A stretch of 12,723 nt of DNA, taken from contig JALNWO010000030.1 of assembly GCA_023230825.1 (NCBI GenBank), positions 1 through 12,723 on the forward strand. Direction: 5' to 3'. Origin of the DNA: Acholeplasmataceae bacterium (GTDB taxonomy: Bacteria; Bacillota_I; Bacilli_A; Acholeplasmatales; Acholeplasmataceae). The position numbers and the translations under genes are program-made. Numbering within the stretch: position 1 is the first letter of the stretch; each line of letters opens with the position of its first letter. Positions 1 to 4,383 of this stretch are shown here, one piece after another. The notes beneath the pieces were generated by a model. The model had not been told where the DNA came from, did no database searches, and saw only the letters and a program-made list of their open reading frames with translations.

Positions 1-16
1 GAAAAATACAAAAGTA

Positions 17-25
17 TGTTATAAT
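17..25 (+). promoter_or_regulatory. Possible extended -10 element (TGTTATAAT)
   Basis: TGTTATAAT is a perfect extended -10 box. Its -35 partner would fall at or before the first base of the window, so it cannot be verified. It could be a second, upstream promoter for the rpmG operon or chance in A+T-rich DNA. Confidence 0.3.
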
Positions 26-36
26 GAATTAAATTA

Positions 37-65
37 TTGACACTGTCATTTATAAGTGTTAAAAT
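37..65 (+). promoter_or_regulatory. Sigma-A-type promoter of rpmG-secE-nusG
   Basis: TTGACA at 37-42 is followed after exactly 17 bases by TAAAAT at 60-65, with a TG at 57-58 giving an extended -10 (TGTTAAAAT). Transcription should start near 72, leaving a leader of about 30 bases before the rpmG start at 104. The core is nearly identical to the rplK promoter at 1303-1331. Confidence 0.88.
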
Positions 66-81
66 ACACTTGCTAATAAAT

Positions 82-102
82 GACCACAAGGAGTGGTTTT
101 TT
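82..102 (+). promoter_or_regulatory. Terminator-like hairpin carrying the rpmG SD in its loop
   Basis: ACCAC at 83-87 pairs with GTGGT at 93-97 (plus a G·U pair 82/98) around a five-base loop, AAGGA. The loop and the first stem base form the rpmG SD AAGGAG (88-93). T97-T102 follows directly, so the element looks like a weak intrinsic terminator ending two bases before the ATG region. It could modulate rpmG translation or early termination, but the stem is short and the function is inferred. Confidence 0.45.
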
Positions 103-103
103 A

Positions 104-253
104 ATGCGTGAGAAGATTATCCTCATATGCACACAATGTTTAAGCAGAAACTATACAACGACAAAAAATAAGCAAACACAAAAAGAACGTTTAGAAATAA
201 ACAAGTTTTGTCCAAAATGTAATAAGCACACGCTGCATAGAGAAAGCAAATAG
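104..253 (+). CDS. rpmG: 50S ribosomal protein L33 (zinc-ribbon, C+ form)
   Basis: A 49-residue reading frame starts at ATG 104 and ends with TAG at 251-253. It has the typical L33 opening [12 protein letters not shown] and four cysteines arranged as CxxC (9, 12) and CxxC (36, 39), the zinc-binding C+ type. L33 is a small protein of the large ribosomal subunit near the E site. The SD AAGGAG at 88-93 sits in a hairpin loop 10 bases before the start. The gene comes first in an rpmG-secE-nusG operon, the usual Firmicutes order. The last base triplets overlap the SD of secE (AGGAGG, 252-257), suggesting translational coupling. Length and composition are normal for the family. Confidence 0.93.
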   Translation: MREKIILICTQCLSRNYTTTKNKQTQKERLEINKFCPKCNKHTLHRESK

Positions 254-265
254 GAGGCCCTAACC

Positions 266-685
266 ATGGCTATTAAACAAAAAGATGTAGAAAAGAAAAG
301 TAAATTATGGGAGATTGTTACAACTGAGTATAAGTGGGAAAACTTAATTTTAGGAATTCTCGCAACCCTTTCAGCTGCGTTGGCACTGATGATTATCAGT
401 GGTAACCCTCTTTTACAAATTAGCCCCAGCTTCCCTATCTTAGGTGAAGGAAATAATGGCGTCATTTTCGCTTGGGTCTTATTTACGATTTCTGTGTTCG
501 GTCTTATTTTAGTCATTTATCCCTTTTTCCTTCCTGCATTACCCGAACTTAAAAAAATTACATGGGCAAAATGGTCTAAATTTTTAGATCATTCCGTTCG
601 CGTCTTAATTTTCTTATTTTTCTTAACTGGGTTTATCTTTTTATTCAACCTACTTATTATTAACTTACTGGGTGGCATTTTATGA
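266..685 (+). CDS. secE: Preprotein translocase subunit SecE, three-segment form
   Basis: This 139-residue membrane protein is the SecE component that clamps SecY in the SecYEG channel of the cytoplasmic membrane. The C-terminal part is the diagnostic region: an amphipathic stretch LPELKKITWAKW (about 92-103) followed by a transmembrane helix at about 110-136. Unlike the roughly 60-residue, single-helix SecE of most Gram-positive bacteria, it has two more hydrophobic segments, at about 26-45 and 65-87, similar in plan to the three-helix SecE of gamma-proteobacteria. The start ATG 266 lies 8 bases after AGGAGG. The TGA stop overlaps the nusG start (ATGA), which also shows that UGA is read as stop. 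The identity rests on position between rpmG and nusG plus the C-terminal motif. Confidence 0.88.
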   Translation: MAIKQKDVEKKSKLWEIVTTEYKWENLILGILATLSAALALMIISGNPLLQISPSFPILGEGNNGVIFAWVLFTISVFGLILVIYPFFLPALPELKKITWAKWSKFLDHSVRVLIFLFFLTGFIFLFNLLIINLLGGIL

Positions 686-1221
686 GTCAAAAGGTGAGAT
701 GGTATATCATCCAAACCTACTCAGGATATGAAAACTCAGTCAAAACTGACCTTGAAAGACGTGTTGAAAGTATGGGTATGAGCGATTACATTTTCCGCAT
801 CGTCGTCCCTGAAGAAACCGTCATTGAAAAAAAGGCAGACGGTAAAGAAAAAGAAAAGATTAAGCAACTTTTCCCTGGTTATGTTTTCGTAGAAATGGAA
901 GTGACAGACGAATCATGGTTTGTCGTGCGTAATACCCCTCGAGTCACTGGATTTTTAGGATCATCTGGTGGGGGCACGAAGCCGGTTCCTTTAGCACCTG
1001 AAGAAATTAACCAAATTCTACTTAAAGTTGGCATTATTTCAAAACCAACCTACGATCATTTACTAGGTAAAAACGTTGAAGTTGTCGGAGGCACTTATAG
1101 TGGTCTCACTGGGATTGTCCGTTTAGTGGATAATGATCAAGAAAAAATTGTTGTTGATCTAGACTTCTTTGGTCGTGCAACACCAACCGAATTAAACGCC
1201 CACGACATTATTGAAAAATAA
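682..1221 (+). CDS. nusG: Transcription termination/antitermination protein NusG
   Basis: The 179-residue product is a standard NusG. The N-terminal NGN domain opens with WYIIQTYSGYE and contains LFPGYVFVEM and VRNTPRVTGFLG. The C-terminal KOW domain begins around GKNVEVVGGTYSGLTG and ends with FFGRATPTELNAHDI. NusG binds the beta' clamp helices and beta lobe of elongating RNA polymerase, affecting pausing, and its KOW domain contacts Rho or ribosomal S10. The start ATG overlaps the secE stop by four bases, and only a weak G-rich SD (GGGTGG) is seen, so translation is probably coupled to secE. It is the last gene of its operon, followed by a terminator. Nothing is missing relative to the family. 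Confidence 0.96.
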   Translation: MSQKVRWYIIQTYSGYENSVKTDLERRVESMGMSDYIFRIVVPEETVIEKKADGKEKEKIKQLFPGYVFVEMEVTDESWFVVRNTPRVTGFLGSSGGGTKPVPLAPEEINQILLKVGIISKPTYDHLLGKNVEVVGGTYSGLTGIVRLVDNDQEKIVVDLDFFGRATPTELNAHDIIEK

Positions 1222-1236
1222 ACTACTAAAACAAAT

Positions 1237-1267
1237 AAAGTTCACGTGAACGTGGACTTTTTTCTTT
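1237..1267 (+). terminator. Intrinsic terminator after nusG
   Basis: AAAGTTCACG (1237-1246) and CGTGGACTTT (1251-1260) form a 10-bp stem with one T·G wobble and a TGAA loop, followed by a T-rich tract (1258-1267). It lies 15 bases after the nusG stop and separates this operon from the rplK promoter. Confidence 0.88.
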
Positions 1268-1302
1268 CCCTCTCAAAAGACAAATAAAGTAACTGATTTT
1301 TA

Positions 1303-1331
1303 TTGACATTTCTATATCATAATGTTAAAAT
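1303..1331 (+). promoter_or_regulatory. Sigma-A-type promoter of rplK-rplA
   Basis: TTGACA (1303-1308), a 17-base spacer, then TAAAAT (1326-1331) with TG at 1323-1324. Both boxes and their edges (TTATTGACA and TGTTAAAATAC) are identical to those of the rpmG promoter. The predicted start is near 1338, giving a leader of about 75 bases. Confidence 0.9.
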
Positions 1332-1359
1332 ACTATCGCGTGTGTCTACACACCATAGT
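1332..1359 (+). other. Hairpin at the 5' end of the rplK leader
   Basis: GTGTG (1340-1344) pairs with CACAC (1349-1353) over a TCTA loop, and ACTAT (1332-1336) can pair with ATAGT (1355-1359). The predicted transcription start falls inside this element, so perhaps only the inner 5-bp stem exists in the RNA. It may stabilise the 5' end, or the outer symmetry may matter at the DNA level. Function is unknown. Confidence 0.4.
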
Positions 1360-1411
1360 GGAAGAAGACAATTCATACCACATACTTATGTAAAGAAGGA
1401 GGTTGTGTCGC

Positions 1412-1837
1412 ATGGCAAAAAAAGTTGTAAAAGTCGTTAAATTACAAATTCCTGCCGGAAAAGCTAACCCAGCTCCACCTGTTGGTCCAGCACTCGGTCA
1501 AGCTCAAGTTAACATTCCTGCGTTTTGTTCACAATTTAATGAAGCAACAAAAGACTCAATGGGTTTCATCGTTCCTGTTGTCATCTCAGTTTATGATGAT
1601 CGGACATTCTCATTTGTAACGAAAACCCCACCTGCAAGTGATTTATTGAAAAAAGCTGCTAACGTCAGTCTTGGATCTGGTATTCCTAATAAGGAAAAAG
1701 TTGGATCTGTTACGAAAGCTCAAATTAAAGAAATTGCAGAAAGAAAGATGCCTGATTTAAATGCGTTTACGATTGAAGCAGCAATGAAAATTGTTGAAGG
1801 TACCGCAAAAAATATGGGTATTGAAGTCAAAGATTAA
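1412..1837 (+). CDS. rplK: 50S ribosomal protein L11
   Basis: The 141-residue product is full-length L11, which with L10 forms the GTPase-associated stalk base on 23S rRNA helices 43-44 and is needed for RelA activation. It shows the proline-rich N-terminal switch [14 protein letters not shown], the region targeted by thiostrepton-type drugs, then [27 protein letters not shown], and the C-terminal RNA-binding domain with KMPDLNA and [14 protein letters not shown] 1412 is chosen because AAGGAGG (1396-1402) lies 9 bases upstream and [16 protein letters not shown] matches the family start. An in-frame TTG at 1403 would add three residues but abuts the SD directly. GQAQVNI has Gln where Gly is usual. 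It is first in the rplK-rplA operon. Confidence 0.97.
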   Translation: MAKKVVKVVKLQIPAGKANPAPPVGPALGQAQVNIPAFCSQFNEATKDSMGFIVPVVISVYDDRTFSFVTKTPPASDLLKKAANVSLGSGIPNKEKVGSVTKAQIKEIAERKMPDLNAFTIEAAMKIVEGTAKNMGIEVKD

Positions 1838-1838
1838 T

Positions 1839-1864
1839 AATTTAGATAACCAACTGTCTAAATT
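1839..1864 (+). other. A+T-rich inverted repeat just after rplK
   Basis: AATTTAGA (1839-1846) and TCTAAATT (1857-1864) are perfect 8-base complements around a 10-base loop. There is no T-tract, so it is not a terminator. It stacks directly against the L1-site-like hairpin that follows and may be part of the same regulatory fold or an RNA-processing site. Confidence 0.5.
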
Positions 1865-1890
1865 GTGGGAGGATATCCCGCTAGACCACA
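1864..1890 (+). promoter_or_regulatory. Candidate L1 (RplA) autoregulatory binding site
   Basis: TGTGG (1864-1868) pairs with CCACA (1886-1890). Inside lies GA-GG-ATAT-CC, with CCC at 1877-1879 able to pair with the G-rich 5' side, leaving a one-sided loop GCTAGA (1880-1885). A GTGG…CCAC stem with an upper G/C helix and an asymmetric 3' loop resembles the L1-binding region of 23S rRNA (helices 76-77), and L1 is known to repress its own operon by such mimicry. It lies 16 bases before the rplA start, next to the rplA SD. Role inferred from structure and place. Confidence 0.6.
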
Positions 1891-1906
1891 TTTTAGGAGG
1901 CTAAAT

Positions 1907-2596
1907 ATGAAAAGAGGAAAAAAGTACTTAGACGCAGTTAAACTCATCGACAAAACTCAGAAGTATCCCCTTGAAGATGCATTTGAACTCGTCAAAAAAA
2001 CCTCGTTTGCTAAGTTTGATGCGACTGTTGAAGCAGCTTTCCGTTTAAACTTGAACCCAAGAAAAGCGGAACAGAACTTAAGAGGCGCAGTTGTCTTACC
2101 CCATGGCACTGGTAAAGTATCTCGAGTTGTCGTCATTGCTCAAGGCGAAAAAGCGAAAGAAGCTCAAGAAGCTGGCGCTGATTACGTCGGCGATGCAGAC
2201 TTAATCGAAAAAATGTCTGGAGGATGGTTCGAATTTGATGTCATCGTTGCCACACCAGATATGATGGGTCAACTTGGAAAACTAGGACGTGTTTTAGGAC
2301 CCAAAGGCTTAATGCCCAACCCTAAAACAGGAACCGTCACAATGGATGTTAAAAAAGCAGTAGAAGAAATTAAAAATGGTAAAATCGAATACCGCGTGGA
2401 TAAAGTTGGTAATATTCATGCGCCAATCGGGAAAATTTCCTTTGATTCTTCAAAACTTGCTGAAAACTTTAAAGCATTTTACGACACAATGGTTCGTGTC
2501 AAACCCTCAACCGTCAAAGGAACATACATTCGAAATGTCACCATTTCATCCAGTATGTCACCTGGTGTTAAAATTGCTTTAGATAGTGTTAAATAA
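1907..2596 (+). CDS. rplA: 50S ribosomal protein L1
   Basis: The 229-residue product has the normal length of bacterial L1, the mobile L1-stalk protein that helps release E-site tRNA and represses its own operon. The opening [15 protein letters not shown] is typical. Domain I then has [16 protein letters not shown] and the domain II block carries [18 protein letters not shown] and the signature [14 protein letters not shown]. Domain I returns at the C-terminus with [10 protein letters not shown]…[11 protein letters not shown] 1907 is chosen because TAGGAGG (1894-1900) sits 6 bases upstream; the earlier in-frame GTG at 1865 lies inside the hairpin at 1864-1890 and would add residues not seen in the family. 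It is co-transcribed with rplK. Confidence 0.97.
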   Translation: MKRGKKYLDAVKLIDKTQKYPLEDAFELVKKTSFAKFDATVEAAFRLNLNPRKAEQNLRGAVVLPHGTGKVSRVVVIAQGEKAKEAQEAGADYVGDADLIEKMSGGWFEFDVIVATPDMMGQLGKLGRVLGPKGLMPNPKTGTVTMDVKKAVEEIKNGKIEYRVDKVGNIHAPIGKISFDSSKLAENFKAFYDTMVRVKPSTVKGTYIRNVTISSSMSPGVKIALDSVK

Positions 2597-2604
2597 AAAA
2601 ATTA

Positions 2605-2660
2605 AATTGTTGCCATAGACAGTAGGTGTCCCAGACTTAATTTCCTACCGAGGTGAAGAA
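2605..2660 (+). promoter_or_regulatory. Ribosomal protein L10 leader (L10/L12-binding RNA)
   Basis: The bases GACAGTAGGTG (2618-2628) and TCCTACCGAGGTG (2643-2655) match the conserved core of the L10 leader RNA, which the L10(L12)4 complex binds to repress rplJ-rplL. GTAGG (2622-2626) pairs with CCTAC (2644-2648), with GCC/GGT able to close an outer helix around a kink-turn-like purine-rich junction. It sits in the expected place, between rplA and rplJ, followed by a terminator hairpin. Confidence 0.88.
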
Positions 2661-2672
2661 AATAAATTCTTT

Positions 2673-2709
2673 CTCTCTTTTGTCTTGTGGCAAAAGAGAG
2701 TTTTATTTT
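2673..2709 (+). terminator. Attenuator terminator upstream of rplJ
   Basis: CTCTCTTTTG (2673-2682) and CAAAAGAGAG (2691-2700) form a perfect 10-bp stem with loop TCTTGTGG, followed by TTTTATTTT. Lying between the L10 leader and the rplJ SD, it would partly terminate transcription coming from rplK-rplA. It thus fits an attenuator responding to L10(L12)4. No separate promoter is visible between rplA and rplJ, so rplJL expression should depend on readthrough here. Confidence 0.88.
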
Positions 2710-2725
2710 AAAAAGGAGGCATTGC

Positions 2726-3214
2726 ATGGAACGACCAATTATTGAGCGTAAAAAAGAAGCTGTTAGCAACTTAGCAGAAAAATTCAAAAAAGCGACGACT
2801 GTTGTTGCCTTTGAATATCCCGGATTAACCGTAGCTCAATTTACTAAACTAAGAACACAACTTAGAGAAGCAAACTGCGAAGTCACCGTTTACAAAAACA
2901 ACATCTCAAGAAGAGCGTCAATTGCTGCTGGACAAGAAGATTTTGCGGAAGCCTTTATCGGCGCAAAAGCTTTAGCAATTAGCTATGAGGATGCTGTAGC
3001 CCCTGCAAAAATTATTTATGATTTTGCAAAAGAGCATAAAGTAGTTGCTCTATCTGCAGGGATTGTAGAAGGTAAATATGCAGATTTAGATGTATTAAAA
3101 TCATTAGCAACATTGCCATCAAGAGAAACCTTATTGACAATGTTAGCAGTTGGATTACTAACACCTGTTAGAGAATTAGCCGTTGGTCTTAATATGATCA
3201 GCGAAGAAGCGTAA
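2726..3214 (+). CDS. rplJ: 50S ribosomal protein L10
   Basis: The 162-residue product is L10 (P0), which anchors the L7/L12 stalk to the ribosome and represses its own operon through the leader at 2605-2660. Family features are MERPIIERKKEAVSNLAEKF at the start, VTVYKNNISRRA (about 52-63), GAKALAISYEDAVAPAK, and LPSRETLLTMLA near 131-142. The short C-terminal helix (VRELAVGLNMI) is the site for L7/L12 dimers, and the total length resembles species that carry two dimers. ATG 2726 follows AAAAGGAGG (2711-2719) by 6 bases; an in-frame TTG at 2687 lies in the terminator loop and is rejected. Lys-Asn-Asn is found where KNTL is more usual, a mild variant. Confidence 0.96.
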   Translation: MERPIIERKKEAVSNLAEKFKKATTVVAFEYPGLTVAQFTKLRTQLREANCEVTVYKNNISRRASIAAGQEDFAEAFIGAKALAISYEDAVAPAKIIYDFAKEHKVVALSAGIVEGKYADLDVLKSLATLPSRETLLTMLAVGLLTPVRELAVGLNMISEEA

Positions 3215-3234
3215 AAAATTAGGAGGAATATAAC

Positions 3235-3603
3235 ATGGCAAAATTAACTAAAGCAGCTTTTATTGAAGCGTTAAAAGAAATGACTTTATTAGAAATCAAA
3301 GATTTAGTGGATGGTTTAAAAGAAGAATTCGGAATTGACCCAACTGCAGTTGCAGCTGCTGCACCAGCAGAAGCCGCTGAAGTCGAAGAAAAGAATGAAT
3401 TTGATGTTATTCTTAAAAACTTTGGAACGAACAAAATCGCTGTTATTAAAGTCGTTCGTGAAATTACCGGTTTAGGTTTAGCTGATGCGAAAACTTTAAC
3501 TGAAACTGCTGATGGCGTCATTAAAGAAGCCGTTAGAAAAGAAGACGCAGAAGCTCTTAAAGCGAAGTTAGAAGAAGCAGGCGCAACTGTTGAACTTAAG
3601 TAA
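3235..3603 (+). CDS. rplL: 50S ribosomal protein L7/L12
   Basis: The 122-residue product is the multi-copy stalk protein that recruits translation GTPases. The N-terminal dimerisation helices (about 1-33, with [20 protein letters not shown]) are followed by an Ala/Glu-rich hinge (about 37-53, [14 protein letters not shown]). The globular C-terminal domain holds [30 protein letters not shown], and a final AGATVELK, all as expected. Start ATG 3235 follows AGGAGG (3221-3226) with 8 bases between. The 20-base gap to rplJ carries an A-rich run before the SD that could boost initiation, which would suit a protein needed in several copies per ribosome. A terminator follows. Confidence 0.97.
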   Translation: MAKLTKAAFIEALKEMTLLEIKDLVDGLKEEFGIDPTAVAAAAPAEAAEVEEKNEFDVILKNFGTNKIAVIKVVREITGLGLADAKTLTETADGVIKEAVRKEDAEALKAKLEEAGATVELK

Positions 3604-3624
3604 CGTTTGAAACAATTGAAAAGC

Positions 3625-3652
3625 AACCTGGGATAATCATCTCGGGTTTTTT
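3625..3652 (+). terminator. Intrinsic terminator after rplL
   Basis: AACCTGGGA (3625-3633) pairs with TCTCGGGTT (3640-3648) in a 9-bp stem with two G·U pairs and a TAATCA loop, followed by T3647-T3652. It ends only 20 bases before the methyltransferase start, so that gene probably depends on partial readthrough; no clear promoter is seen between. Confidence 0.83.
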
Positions 3653-3672
3653 CGCTGTTATGGAGGGTCTAT

Positions 3673-4266
3673 ATGAGCCACTATTTTCTTGATGATAAAA
3701 ATTTAAAACATCGACCAAAACGCATTTCCTTTTCGCTTGATGGCGTTGTTTTAACGTTTCATACAGATACAGGGGTTTTTAGTAAAGATAGACTCGACTT
3801 TGGCACATCAACGTTATTAAAAAACATCACAGTTGGTGACGCAAAAACATTGATTGATATGGGAACCGGATATGGCCCGATTGGCATTTATCTGGCTTAT
3901 ACGAATCCCCAAACCAATGTCATCATGGCAGATGTTAACCCGCGAGCTGTTGCGTTAGCAAAAGAGAATCTTTTATTAAATAACATTACAAACGCAAAAG
4001 CCGTCGTCAGTGATCTCTTTAAAGCCATCGATGAAAAAGCGGATCTCATTGTCACCAACCCCCCCATTAGGGCTGGGAAGCAAACTGTTTTTCGTCTGTA
4101 TGAAGAAGCGTATGAAAACCTGAACTCAGGTGGTCACTTTTATTGTGTGATTCAAAAGAAACAAGGCGCTCCTTCAACACTAGAAAAACTCAAATCGCTA
4201 TATCCAATCGTCGATGTTATCGACCGAGCCAAAGGCTATTGGATTATTTTAGCGAAAAAAGATTAA
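3673..4266 (+). CDS. RsmC-like class I SAM-dependent rRNA methyltransferase
   Basis: The 197-residue protein is a methyltransferase of the RsmC C-terminal-domain (MTS) type, the single-domain form found between rplL and rpoB in many Firmicutes (B. subtilis ybxB). Visible motifs are GVFSKDRLDFGTSTLL (34-49), the SAM-binding loop IDMGTGYGPIGI (61-72), an acidic turn ADVNPRA (86-92) and the catalytic NPPIRAGK (129-136), typical of enzymes that methylate exocyclic amino groups of bases. E. coli RsmC makes m2G1207 in 16S rRNA; the same target here is inferred, not shown. The start at ATG 3673 follows GGAGG (3662-3666). It lacks the extra N-terminal domain of proteobacterial RsmC. Placement among ribosomal genes supports an rRNA role. 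Confidence 0.85.
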   Translation: MSHYFLDDKNLKHRPKRISFSLDGVVLTFHTDTGVFSKDRLDFGTSTLLKNITVGDAKTLIDMGTGYGPIGIYLAYTNPQTNVIMADVNPRAVALAKENLLLNNITNAKAVVSDLFKAIDEKADLIVTNPPIRAGKQTVFRLYEEAYENLNSGGHFYCVIQKKQGAPSTLEKLKSLYPIVDVIDRAKGYWIILAKKD

Positions 4267-4274
4267 TACTTACA

Positions 4275-4303
4275 TTGACTATTTACTTTTAGTATGATAA
4301 TAT
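4275..4303 (+). promoter_or_regulatory. Promoter of rpoB-rpoC
   Basis: TTGACT (4275-4280) is separated by 17 bases from TAATAT (4298-4303), with TG at 4295-4296 giving an extended -10 (TGATAATAT). A start near 4310 would leave a leader of about 75 bases before rpoB. No terminator separates the methyltransferase gene from here, so readthrough may also contribute. Confidence 0.78.
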
Positions 4304-4307
4304 ATTT

Positions 4308-4330
4308 AAATGCATACATGTGTATTTTTT
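4308..4330 (+). other. Hairpin plus T-run at the 5' end of the rpoB leader
   Basis: AAATGCAT (4308-4315) can pair with GTGTATTT (4320-4327) with two G·U pairs and an ACAT loop, followed by TTT. It would form at the very 5' end of the rpoBC transcript. A competing fold pairs ACATGTGTATT (4317-4327) with AATACATGT (4348-4356). Either could affect RNA stability or early termination; the stems are A+T-rich and weak. Confidence 0.35.
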
Positions 4331-4383
4331 GTGCTTTAAGTCTCAAGAATACATGTTTAACAAATCAGACAGGAGTGTGAAAC

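Noticed and set aside
151..516. Antisense open frame of 121 codons over rpmG and secE
   Set aside because: It opposes two well-identified genes, has no visible SD or family resemblance, and ends in a low-complexity hydrophobic stretch that mirrors secE codons.
1403..1411. TTG start extending rplK by three codons
   Set aside because: It directly abuts the SD, leaving no spacing; ATG 1412 fits the L11 family start.
1865..1906. GTG start extending rplA by 14 codons
   Set aside because: It lies within the L1-site-like hairpin, whereas ATG 1907 has a well-placed TAGGAGG and gives the family-standard N-terminus.
2687..2725. TTG start extending rplJ by 13 codons
   Set aside because: It lies in the loop and 3' arm of the attenuator; ATG 2726 has the strong SD AAAAGGAGG.
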